NCBI GenBank assembly: GCA_002284615.2
Contig: MU069855.1
Coordinates: 96,005-106,676 of the forward strand
Source: Dunaliella salina
Taxonomy: Eukaryota; Chlorophyta; Chlorophyceae; Chlamydomonadales; Dunaliellaceae
Length of the DNA: 10,672 bases
Reading direction: 5' to 3'
Each line of letters opens with the position of its first letter. Position 1 is the stretch's first letter. A model generated the notes under the pieces. That model was given only the letters and a program-made list of their open reading frames with translations, was not told the DNA's origin and did not search any database. The translations under genes and the position numbers were made by a program. This document shows positions 1 through 6,978 of this stretch, one piece after another.

Positions 1-95
<95 letters not shown>
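1..95. repeat. (AC)n microsatellite at the window start
   Basis: Uninterrupted AC dinucleotides from base 1 to 95, ending directly in TAGGACGAGG. The true length is unknown because the window starts inside it. It appears to serve as the distal end of an intron, since the TAG that closes it fits a 3' splice site before an open reading frame. Confidence 0.98.
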
Positions 96-98
<3 letters not shown>

Positions 99-485
99 GA
101 CGAGGACAGTGCGGTGGACATTGTGCTCCGCAAGCACGAGGCTGAGCAGGATAGGTTTGAGGCCGAGCGAGACAGCGGCGGCAGCCGCAAGTCAGCTGGC
201 TGGGACCGTCCGCATAGCCTAGCACGATCTAGGGGGGCGAGCCTGGAGATGGATGCAATAAGGGCCAGCCTGGACCATCCGCGCAGTCGACCATCACAGT
301 CAGGGCGGGCAAGCCAGGAAATGGAGGCAGATGGGTTGAAGGGTGTGAGTATGGCGCGAGAAAATGGGGGGGCCAGCAGGGCATCAGGGGGCTGGGATTT
401 GGTGCTGGAAAGTGCAAACAGAAGGAAGGAGTATGAAGATGAGGAGGGTTTGCCTGCAGAGCCGCTGCGCCCACGGCAGATGTGA
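99..485 (+). CDS. Candidate terminal exon, charged low-complexity protein
   Basis: I do not recognise the protein. The frame has a TAG at 96-98 immediately after the AC tract and is then open to TGA at 483-485. The simplest reading is an intron ending ...ACACATAG followed by an exon starting GAC GAG GAC (D-E-D-S-A-V-D-I-V-L), about 128 residues with the stop. A GTG at 114 is the only alternative early start and is unconvincing in a eukaryote. The product is hydrophilic, rich in R, E, S, G and A, with no membrane segment. It has a degenerate internal repeat around G-A-S-L-E-M-D-A (near 238-258) and R-A-S-Q-E-M-E-A (near 308-331), and an acidic stretch E-Y-E-D-E-E near the end. The DNA here is more GC-rich than what follows, as expected of coding sequence. 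The upstream exons lie outside the window. It could also be spurious low-complexity sequence. Confidence 0.4.
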   Translation, partial: DEDSAVDIVLRKHEAEQDRFEAERDSGGSRKSAGWDRPHSLARSRGASLEMDAIRASLDHPRSRPSQSGRASQEMEADGLKGVSMARENGGASRASGGWDLVLESANRRKEYEDEEGLPAEPLRPRQM

Positions 486-1571
486 GCAGCTGCGTGAGCA
501 GGTGTGGCATGGCAGTATAAAAGAAGGTAGATTGGGCCCAGGATAAGCTGGGTTGCAGGATGGCTTTGTGTACTGTGACCACGGGCAACACGGAACAGTG
601 GGCTTGCTTACTGTAGGCCTCAAGAGGCTTCCCTTGTATCTTTTAAGGCCCAGATCTGGGGTCAAGCCAGTTTGTCTGCATAGTTTGTTGGCCACAAAAC
701 TTGTACAAACATTTGCAAATTGAGACACTGCGGCACTGTACCCTCATACTTCCCTCAGCTCCCTTGATCACTTACTCGCAGCATCTGGGTTGGAGCGACC
801 ATGATGGTCTTTAGGCCTAGGGGGAATGAATAAACAGAGTATCTTGCATTGCCTGGATGTCCCTTCCCTTGTTCTCTTTTGCATCACAGGAATGGTCAGA
901 ATCCTGCATGCATTCTTTATTTAAATTTCCTTCGCGTTTCCTGTGATTTCCACTCCAATTACATTGAAGGTACTTGCCTTGATTCAGAGAACTTGCAAGC
1001 TTGCACAGAACATGGTGGCCCGCTTTCTTGCTAGCTGCAATGATATGTTGCGCATATACTAAGATCACCAGTGAGGAATAAATAATCAGTGGCTGTGTAC
1101 ACCCAACACACTGTCCTGGGTCTATCATGGTGATTTTGTATTAGGATAGAGGCTTTTGTAGGTGACGCTGACAGTCTCCCACAGTTTTTATGATCTCTTT
1201 CCTTGCTCAGGTGCAGTCTGAACCCAATGTTTTTTTTGTTGCGATTCCAGGCCCACACCAGAGCAGGGAATCCAGCAAGCATTTTCAGCAATCTTGACAG
1301 ATACTGTGGCTGCTCTGAAGGGGCGAATGGTGTTCTTCATACCGTTGTTCTAAGTGCCATTGTCTGCACTGCCCACAAGCATCTTGTCACAAACTTGCGG
1401 TCAGGTGCTGACAAAAGCTAGCCTTTGCTGGTGCTCCTAGATTGTTGTTCAAATATGCAACCGACATTGACCCGACATCGAAAGTGTGAAAGGCCATAAG
1501 AGAGTCAGTTCTAGCGTACTAACATGCACTACATCGTACAACTGATGGAATAGAGATAGACAGCTAGAGAG
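486..1571. other. Mostly unassigned stretch (3' UTR/intergenic)
   Basis: No convincing gene. After the stop at 485 there is a TATAAAAG (516-523) and an AATAAA (829-834); both are short enough to be chance. On the minus strand a tiny possible first exon (802 to 776, M-V-A-P-T-Q-M-L-R) abuts GTAAGT. On the plus strand two pyrimidine-rich AG sites (ending 1210 and 1250) precede a short frame, 1251-1353, that reads like protein (P-T-P-E-Q-G-I-Q-Q-A-F-S-A-I-L) and ends in TAA. Neither can be confirmed alone. The remainder shows no repeat or homology I recognise. Confidence 0.5.
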
Positions 1572-1823
1572 TTGCATACGCTGAGTGCATTCAGAAAAGG
1601 CCTCATACCTAGCCCCATTATCACAAATTCAACTTCTACCCGTAGCCCTATGGGAGCAGGCCTGGTCTACACAGACATAGGGAGCAATTTCAAGCTTGCA
1701 CAATACAACTCCCTACACATGCCTCAAACAGAACTTTACCTGCTTACTTCTTCCCTTGTAACCTTCAAAGAAGGGAAAAATTCGTCTCAAGTCGACCAGA
1801 TCTGTCTTGATCACCCCTTATAA
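1572..1823 (+). pseudogene. Possible RNase H-like fragment of a retroelement
   Basis: An open frame of 83 codons ends in TAA at 1821-1823. Residues about 13-65 resemble the start of an RNase H domain: a strand with T-N-S-T where the first catalytic Asp would be expected (Asn instead), then G-A-G-L-V-Y, then P-Q-T-E-L-Y-L-L-T-S-S-L matching the helix with the catalytic Glu (family pattern roughly AELxALxxAL). A later I-C-L-D could hold the third acidic residue, at a slightly longer spacing than usual. The fragment has no start context and no linked RT upstream, and it lies just before a LINE C-terminal remnant on the same strand, which fits one decayed element. RNase H in LINEs removes the RNA strand of the RNA:DNA hybrid. 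The domain call rests on pattern only. Confidence 0.3.
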
Positions 1824-1835
1824 TGCCAAGGTAAG

Positions 1836-1849
1836 GTAAGGTACCTTAC
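1836..1849. repeat. 14-bp perfect palindrome with AAGGT triplication
   Basis: GTAAGGTACCTTAC reads the same on both strands. It overlaps three tandem AAGGT units (1828-1842). It lies between the RNase H-like fragment and the LINE C-terminal remnant. No function is evident. Confidence 0.9.
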
Positions 1850-1903
1850 TTTATAACCTGCTTCTAACAGTATTTCTCCTACCCATTCACATCGTGATTT
1901 GCG

Positions 1904-2321
1904 CAGCTACACACGGCGGACCACCAGAACTAGCCTCGTGAGGCACCCCATGAACTGTATGCAAACAAATGCCATGCGCACCTGATAGAAATCAAGCACT
2001 GTGAAGACACTAGGCCAGAGCACCAGTTGAGTGCAGCAAAACAGTAGCATGCAGACCGTGGTAAACTTAATAGTGTCAAGACTGTTACAATTCACCCTAT
2101 GCTCCTGGGTGTTGGTGGAACTATTTATACTGAGCAATTTAAACAACTGGGACTGGATCACCGACGTGCAACAAAGCTTGCTCAACAACTTCATGCTCAT
2201 TCTGCTCAATACACCCACAAGATGTTTCCAACTTGAAGCGTTGTGCTATCGAAAGCAAGAGTACTTCCCACAGCCAGGCTCTAGAGCCAGGCACTTCTCC
2301 CCCCCCCCCCATCCCCACTAG
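1904..2321 (+). pseudogene. LINE polyprotein C-terminal domain remnant (RNase-H-type LINE)
   Basis: Reading from 1904 gives a long frame interrupted by TAG codons near 1931 and at 2045-2047, running to TGA at 2234-2236. After a frameshift it continues in a second frame to TAG at 2319-2321. Conserved-looking blocks are H-L-I-E-I-K-H-C-E-D-T-R-P (1979 on), V-T-I-H-P-M-L-L-G-V-G-G-T-I-Y (about 2078-2122), the helical L-G-L-D-H-R-R-A-T-K-L-A, then L-H-A-H-S-A-Q-Y, and a proline-rich end P-P-P-H-P-H. I recognise this order from memory as the C-terminus of LINE polyproteins in algae and some animals, where a strand ending in a GVGGTIY-like turn precedes a helix with LGL..RA.KLA. The E-I-K (codons 1988-1996) resembles the ExK half of a PD-(D/E)xK nuclease, but I see no partner Asp. 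The in-frame stops and frameshift make it non-functional. It differs from the three LINE copies at 3.6-7.0 kb. Confidence 0.6.
2299..2310. repeat. C12 homopolymer
   Basis: Twelve cytosines within the proline-rich end of the LINE remnant. This is a likely slippage site and possibly the cause of uncertain length or frame here. Confidence 0.9.
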
Positions 2322-2322
2322 C

Positions 2323-2339
2323 CTGTCCTACTAGGACAG
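2323..2339 (+). repeat. Hairpin just after the LINE stop codon
   Basis: CTGTCCT-ACT-AGGACAG forms a 7-bp perfect stem with a 3-nt loop, two bases after the TAG at 2319-2321. It lies where the 3' UTR of the LINE remnant would begin, so it may be a remnant of the 3' structure some LINE reverse transcriptases recognise. That role is inference. Confidence 0.6.
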
Positions 2340-2463
2340 ATAGTATCTCAAATTTTTTGGTGGAGGGGACGGAACCGCGGCTCTCTATGAGCGAATTGCC
2401 TCCTTTTCCTTAATTGATGTAGGGAGAGTTTCTCTGCATATTTGGGTTTTCTTTTTCTTTTCC

Positions 2464-2559
2464 TTTTTTCCCTGGAGCCTGCACAGTATGACATCGCTTT
2501 TTTCCTGGAGCCTGCACAGTATGAAATCGTTTTTTTCCTGGAGCCTGCACAGTATGAAA
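2464..2559. repeat. 33-bp tandem repeat, three copies
   Basis: Copies start at 2471, 2504 and 2537 with exact 33-bp spacing. The core is CCTGGAGCCTGCACAGTATG followed by A(C/A)ATCG and a T-run; the third copy decays after about 23 bases. Because 33 is divisible by 3, both strands read as an 11-residue repeat (plus strand S-W-S-L-H-S-M-K; minus strand F-I-L-C-R-L-Q-E-K). I see no other support for coding, and the T-runs fit a minisatellite. Confidence 0.95.
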
Positions 2560-3638
2560 AAGGCTAACGATGCGAGGAAAAAAAACATGTGCAAGCGGCT
2601 GGGATACTCCCTACAGCGAGTTTGGTTTTTCACATTGGCTTATCAAACTGATCAAAATTTGGCACACGTGATAGAGACTGGTCAACCAACCTTCATGGCT
2701 TAATTGGCATTATACAAATCTGTCAGGTTGCTGCCCCTTTTAGGCGAGATATGTCTGGTGGTTGGTTTGAGGACTCTTTGGTGGGGCTCTAGACTTTTGC
2801 TGTCAGTAACGACGGCATCCTTTCTTTCCAGATTTTTTTCATTGCCTGGTAACGTAAAGGGTCTTATTTAGCTGTATCTGCTTATAAGTAAGGGCTACTT
2901 TACCAAGGCAAAAAGGTAACAGTAACCAACCAAATGGACGCCCTCAAGGGTGCAGTGTGAATGCAAAATTTACAATCACAAGTTTAAATGTGCTTCTTTG
3001 TGTTAGCTCTCTCCTCCTGTGGCATGAGATCCACCCTTCTCCTTAGGCGGCGCTGTACCTTTCCACTAATCACTATGTACAGCCCTCTGACATGCTTTGC
3101 CTTGTGCATCAGAACAGCAATCAGCTCTCCTCCTTTTCTTCATGCACTGCACTGCTCCTATTTCTTTGTTGCACGCAAGCAGTCAGTTGCTTTGACCGAA
3201 TTCCTCCTTCCTCCTTTCCCCTTTTAAAGAAGCTTTCCTTGAAGGAATGAAAAAATGCTTTGGCAGTGAAAGCACTCCCGACATCAATAGGAAAGCTTGG
3301 GTCTGGGCGCTGAGTATCCTCTTTACCAAGGATACTGAAGAAGATTCTCTTAATGTTATTGATATTGATTAATGGGGATCACGTGGGTTACAAGCAGAAC
3401 CAAATGCCTGATCTTGATGACAAAAGTTGAATGCAGCCTTGTATCATGTGACACGTATGTGTGAAAGAAAGAAAGATTACGCAGTCCAAGCCTGGCCGCG
3501 TGCATTAAGGGAAGGTCACCTGCCTAAATGACAGGGCCCCACTACACAGACCAAGAAGGAGAGGTGGTACAGGAGCCCACACCGGCAAGTTGGCCTCCAC
3601 CACGGGAACTGCGACACAACCTGTCATGCGTATGTGTG
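2560..3638. other. About 1.1 kb without a recognisable gene
   Basis: AT-leaning DNA with poly-T and poly-A runs and only short open frames, none with motifs, splice context or recognisable homology. A frame at 2988-3227 is hydrophobic and Cys-rich but looks like chance. Near 3629-3646 CGTATGTG occurs twice, 11 bases apart, directly before LINE copy A, at or near its 5' truncation point. Confidence 0.6.
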
Positions 3639-4443
3639 ACGTATGTGGTTCCAGCTGAGATGGTTGCAGGCCAAGTGTGGGGCACTGAGACGTTCAAGCG
3701 GGCAAGGAGTTTGCAAGTGATCTGCAAGTGCGGCACATGAGTTTTCTTAAGAGTACGCTGGGTGTTCAGCAAACACTGCAAAACTGAGCTGTTCTGAGAG
3801 AGTGTAGTCATAAGCCGCTTCAGTCTTACTGGTTCAGGCCTGTTGTCAAAATGTGTAATAGCATGCTGAGGTCTAACAGTGAGAGTGAGACTTTGTGAAG
3901 GGTGCTGAAAGCAGGTATGAACATCCATTCACATGAGCCTTCCTGCTGGACTGCTCAAGTTTTAGATGCCTTCTAAGGCCTGCGGCACTGTGATTCCCTT
4001 GCAAGCTGTGCAGCAGGGCACTCCTATTTCTATTCAAGAGTTTACTGATGACCTCAGGCACAGGTTGCGGGCAGTGTGGAGAGATGTTGAGGGCGTGAGC
4101 CCGGGGGACACAGTAAACTGACAACTTACTTTTACAGTGCATTTTGATCACAATTTACGTGCCCCTACCCGCTTACCAAGGCACTTGCATTTGGACTTGT
4201 CTCAACAACTTGTCAAGAATGTTGAAATTCCTGCCTTCGGGCTCCCATACTGAAGGTGGAGACAGCGGCTTGGGATACTCGGGACTCTCTCTTGCGTGAC
4301 TGCTATTCTTGTGATAATATTCAAGATCCAGCTCATGCCCTTTTGGTGTGCAGAGATGCAGATGTTCGTGCTTTGAGGAAAAGTGTGCTTACCTATTTAA
4401 CTGCTTCTCTGGTGATTCTTCAATGGAGCAACCTTAATTACAA
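3639..4443 (+). mobile_element. LINE copy A, 5' part (C-terminal RT region, split by copy B)
   Basis: Degenerate C-terminal region of a non-LTR retrotransposon polyprotein, downstream of the missing RT catalytic core. It starts near Y-V-V-P-A-E-M-V-A-G-Q-V-W-G-T-E (3642 on), shifts frame near 3716 (S-F-L-K-S-T-L-G-V, then V-L-R-E-C-S-H-K-P-L-Q-S-Y-W-F-R), and shifts again by 4002 (I-Q-E-F-T-D-D-L-R-H-R-L-R-A-V-W). It goes on through P-R-H-L-H-L-D-L-S to a CCHC motif C-x2-C-x7-H-x4-C (about 4300-4352) after another shift near 4240. A final shift near 4375 gives C-A-Y-L-F-N-C-F-S-G. In-frame stops include TGA in Q-N-*-A-V, TGA in E-T-L-*-R and TAA in D-A-F-*-G. It is clearly homologous, block by block, to copies B and C but is a distinct subfamily. 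The frame is interrupted at 4443 by copy B and resumes at 5644. I found no target-site duplication for A. Confidence 0.85.
4430..4443. repeat. Target-site duplication of copy B, left
   Basis: AACCTTAATTACAA, identical to 5630-5643. The two copies bracket the minus-strand LINE exactly, and neighbouring bases differ on both sides (C versus T before, G versus C after). Confidence 0.9.
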
Positions 4444-5629
4444 GGTTTACAAGGTTTACAAGGATAAGGCCTTCAGCCAAGAATTGCGACTGCTAGCCTG
4501 CTCATAAAAGGCGATTAATTCATGAAGGAAAAATGGAAGTTTACTGTTGTTCTTATTTAAAAAAGTGGACACATCATGAGATCCTGCCTGCGAGAACAAG
4601 GGAGCATATTTCCTGCAGAGAGAGACCACCTGGGGATGTGTGCAATGAAAGAGAACATGTTGTTCATCCTGGACGTTATCATCAGCCTCATAAAGGTCAC
4701 AGTTTGGGGAAGACCTGTGATTCCAAGTTGCTGTCTCATAGTGAAGGGTGTGGACACGAAGTCTAAATCAAGCCACGTTGCGAATGACATCATGGGGGAG
4801 GTCAAGGAACATGCATTTGGGGAGACTGTAGGAACAATGCCCAACCAAGGCCCTTTTTGTAGGAGGAGCGCACCCACTGGTGATAGGTCAAGCGTTTACT
4901 GTTGCGCTCTCTTGGGTGTGTGTTGGAAAAAGGCGCCCAATATTGTAGATGCCTGGTCCTGAGGTCCACGACAAAACGACTGAGATCAATGGGCTCACAA
5001 TTCAGCAGCTTCTGTTTGAAGATGTGGGAGTGTGCCGAACCATCCATGGCTGACAGAATATGGGAGGGCCAACAATCATCGGACCTTGAGCTCAGCCGCA
5101 TGTCAGCCTGCAAAATATTTTTTATTGTCGAGCTGTTGCATCGGGTCAGAGAATTATACAGACGCGTTGCTGCTCGGAACCAGTTGAACTGTAAGGGCTC
5201 CAAACCACATTCTCGCATGATGCACCAAGAGGGAGTAGTGTCTCTGACCCCCAGAGTCCTTTTAAGCACTGTTAATAGCCACTTCTGTATGGGATTGTCC
5301 ATCTCTTTGCCTTGTCTTAGGTAAGGGGTAGCCCAGATCTGACTAGCATACATGCCAGCAGGAATTGCATACATCTTGAGGAGCCAAATCTGGGCGTGTA
5401 ATCTGTTGGCAAGGTCGTGCTCCTGAACAAACTTTTTCACTCGGAAAGTACCCGCTGTGAATGGTCACAACGCAGCATCAGCTGCAACATCCAGGTTGAT
5501 TGTTTTGTCAAAGACCATGCCAAGATATTTGAAAGTATCTGTGTAGGGGAGCTGCTTACCATCAAAGTAAAGTGGGGGCAAGTTGTCAGACCTGGAATTG
5601 AAGCACATCACCTCAGATTTAAGTGTGTT
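4444..5629 (-). mobile_element. LINE copy B, 5'-truncated, inserted into copy A
   Basis: On the minus strand the element starts at 5629 with N-T-L-K-S-E-V-M-C-F-N-S, the end of the RT domain beyond the missing YADD box, then F-K-Y-L-G-M (RT motif E-like). It continues through Y-A-I-P-A-G-M-Y-A-S-Q-I-W-A-T, R-E-C-G-L-E-P-L-Q-F-N-W-F-R-A-A and R-F-V-V-D-L-R. A frameshift near 4822 leads to M-F-L-D-L-P-H-D-V-I-R and a CCHC-like motif whose second Cys is Tyr (C-D-L-Y ... Q-H-V-L-F-H-C). The frame ends at TAA, 4458-4456. Internal stops are TGA at 5467-5465 and TGA in N-V-A-*-F-R-L-R. At 1186 bp it lacks the endonuclease and RT core. Only about 12 nt follow the stop: a tail of repeated ACCTTGTAA units running into the target duplication. 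Of the three copies it has the fewest lesions, in line with being younger than A. Confidence 0.9.
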
Positions 5630-5643
5630 AACCTTAATTACAA
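5630..5643. repeat. Target-site duplication of copy B, right
   Basis: AACCTTAATTACAA, the second copy of 4430-4443. Joining 4443 to 5644 restores the reading of copy A: ...E-Q-P-*-L-Q then Q-A-S-I-Q-A-V-H-D-F. Confidence 0.9.
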
Positions 5644-5854
5644 CAAGCCAGTATCCAGGCCGTTCATGATTTCGTCTTGCAACACAACAACAAGCTTTTT
5701 TTTGTCTCTGAGCTTATCATAAGCTTATCATGGTGGACGTTATGTTGACTGGGGAGGACCAGTCATAGGGCAATCAGCCGAACACTCAGCAGAGCCAGCT
5801 GGCTGAAGGTCCCCCATGTAAATCTGTAAATATGTAAATCTGTATCCTGTAACC
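5644..5854 (+). mobile_element. LINE copy A, 3' end and TGTAA-rich tail
   Basis: Continuation of copy A after copy B. It reads Q-A-V-H-D-F-V-L-Q-H-N-N-K-L-F-F-V-S-E-L-I, matching D-V-F-H-F-L-Q-D-Q-T-N-E-T-Y in copy C. An 11-bp tandem duplication (AGCTTATCATA 5711-5721, repeated 5722-5731) breaks the frame. Allowing for it, the reading goes on through V-D-V-M-L-T-G-E-D-Q-S and S-Q-L-A-E-G (compare N-N-L-A-E-G in copy C) to a TAA within ATGTAA. The tail holds four TGTAA motifs in 36 bp (5817, 5825, 5833, 5848) and ends in TGTAACC, as in copy C. On the minus strand the stretch looks weakly like RT sequence, but the copy B boundary shows it belongs to A. Confidence 0.8.
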
Positions 5855-5894
5855 ATTCTCAAGATATTTTCCTTCCCTTCATTGATGTGGGGAA

Positions 5895-5904
5895 TGTATC
5901 TCTG
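5895..5904. repeat. Target-site duplication of copy C, left
   Basis: TGTATCTCTG, identical to 6969-6978, with differing flanking bases. It lies exactly before the first codon of the truncated copy C. At ten bases the match is good but not beyond chance on its own; its placement at both element ends is the support. Confidence 0.7.
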
Positions 5905-5998
5905 CTGGCTAAAGCATATGCTCTGGCTGGCTAAAGCATGCTCTGGCTAAAGCATATGCTCTGGCTAAAGCATGCTCTGGCTGGCTAAAGCATATGCT
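5905..5998 (+). repeat. Palindromic tandem array at the 5' junction of copy C
   Basis: Five units of 18, 20, 18, 16 and 22 bp, based on CTGGCTAAAGCATATGCT. Units 1, 3 and 5 carry the 10-bp palindrome AGCATATGCT; units 2 and 4 carry the 8-bp palindrome AGCATGCT; units 2 and 5 have an extra CTGG. The last unit is in frame with the LINE protein (L-A-K-A-Y-A then L-P-A-S-M-Y). The array is therefore an expansion of the first retained codons of the truncated element. Confidence 0.95.
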
Positions 5999-6968
5999 CT
6001 CCCTGCTAGCATGTATGCTTGTCAAATCTGGGGCACTAGATATATGAAAGAAGGTGCTGAATGGGACTGCCCTTTACAAACTGTGCACCTGTGCTTACTG
6101 AAGCGTTTCCTTGGGGTGAAGCGTACCACTCATAACTGGTCTGTTCTTCGGGAATGTGGTCATGAGCCTTTGCAATTTTATTGGTTCCGTGCAGCAGTCA
6201 GATTCTACAATGCTTTGCTGCGCAGCAACAGTACTACACTTCGCAAGGTGCTGCAAGCAGATGTTGACATGAGCTGCATATCTCGTAAATNTTGGACCTC
6301 AGAGTTTTTGGCAGCATGTAATGGCTTGGACAGGTGCAATATGTTTATTCAATGTGTGCGTTCAGGGCAGCCAGTAGCACTGATGGAGTTCGTTGTTGAT
6401 TTGAAAAGAAGGCTACGAGGCGTTTGGAATGCGGCTGCCTTGGCAGAGCACAATGAGCGTGTGAACAAATTAGCCAAGTATCATCACTGGGTGGCTCTCC
6501 CTTTGAAGCCTTTGGCTGCTTATGGAGCGCCCTTTTCTGTCCCTAGGTATTTGCATCTTGATTTAGGCAAGCATATGCTGAGAGACATCGCACGCTTTCG
6601 ATTGCATGCACACACCCTATGAGTTGAGACATCACTTTGGCAGGAGCACACTTCAGTTTGTGATAAATGTGACCTAGGAGGACTTCAAGATGAAAAACAT
6701 GTGGTCCTGTGGTCCTGTGTGTTCTCTTAGAAGGACTTATGAACATCTTTTTCTGATTTCCCCTCTGCTCAGAGTTCTTCAGGACGAGACAGGCGCTTTA
6801 TATTACACTCAGGCTAGTTCTGAGGATGTCTTTCATTTTTTACAGGACCAAACTAATGAGACTTATCGTTTTATTTCTAATCTCATGGATATTTATTCTT
6901 TGGATGGAACAGTTCATCAGGCCGAGCAGACAAACAATCTGGCTGAAGGTCAAACCCAATTGTAACCT
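5905..6968 (+). mobile_element. LINE copy C, 5'-truncated C-terminal region
   Basis: The frame runs from the tandem array through A-L-P-A-S-M-Y-A-C-Q-I-W-G-T, F-L-G-V-K-R-T-T-H-N-W, R-E-C-G-H-E-P-L-Q-F-Y-W-F-R-A-A, E-F-V-V-D-L-K, and P-R-Y-L-H-L-D-L-G-K-H-M to TGA at 6620-6622. The same frame goes on with V-E-T-S-L-W and an intact CCHC motif, C-x2-C-x9-H-x5-C (Cys 6659 and 6668, His 6698, Cys 6716). A frameshift within about 6700-6720, beside the duplicated TGGTCCTG, leads to C-S-L-R-R-T-Y-E-H-L-F and the end D-V-F-H-F-L-Q-D-Q-T, then N-L-A-E-G-Q-T-Q-L, TAA at 6963-6965. It lacks the RT core and endonuclease. The CCHC motif is typical of LINE C-termini, where it binds nucleic acid. The ATG at 5972 lies in the array and is not a real start. 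One N occurs at 6291. Confidence 0.88.
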
Positions 6969-6978
6969 TGTATCTCTG
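6969..6978. repeat. Target-site duplication of copy C, right
   Basis: TGTATCTCTG directly after the element end ...TTGTAACCT, three bases after the stop codon. Partner of 5895-5904. Confidence 0.7.

Noticed and set aside
516..523. TATAAAAG as a promoter
   Set aside because: No convincing gene starts downstream; an 8-mer like this is expected by chance in this much sequence.
829..834. AATAAA as the poly(A) signal of the 99-485 exon
   Set aside because: Green algae mainly use TGTAA, and a six-base match 340 nt downstream is weak.
5644..5715. Minus-strand reading Y-D-K-L-R-D-K-K-K-L-V-V-V-L-Q-D-E as more RT sequence of copy B
   Set aside because: The 14-bp target duplication ends copy B at 5629, and the plus strand gives a clear continuation of copy A. 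The minus reading is its shadow.
5972..6622. An intact protein starting at the ATG at 5972
   Set aside because: The ATG lies in the tandem array, the product lacks the RT core and N-terminus, and the frame is broken downstream relative to its homologs.
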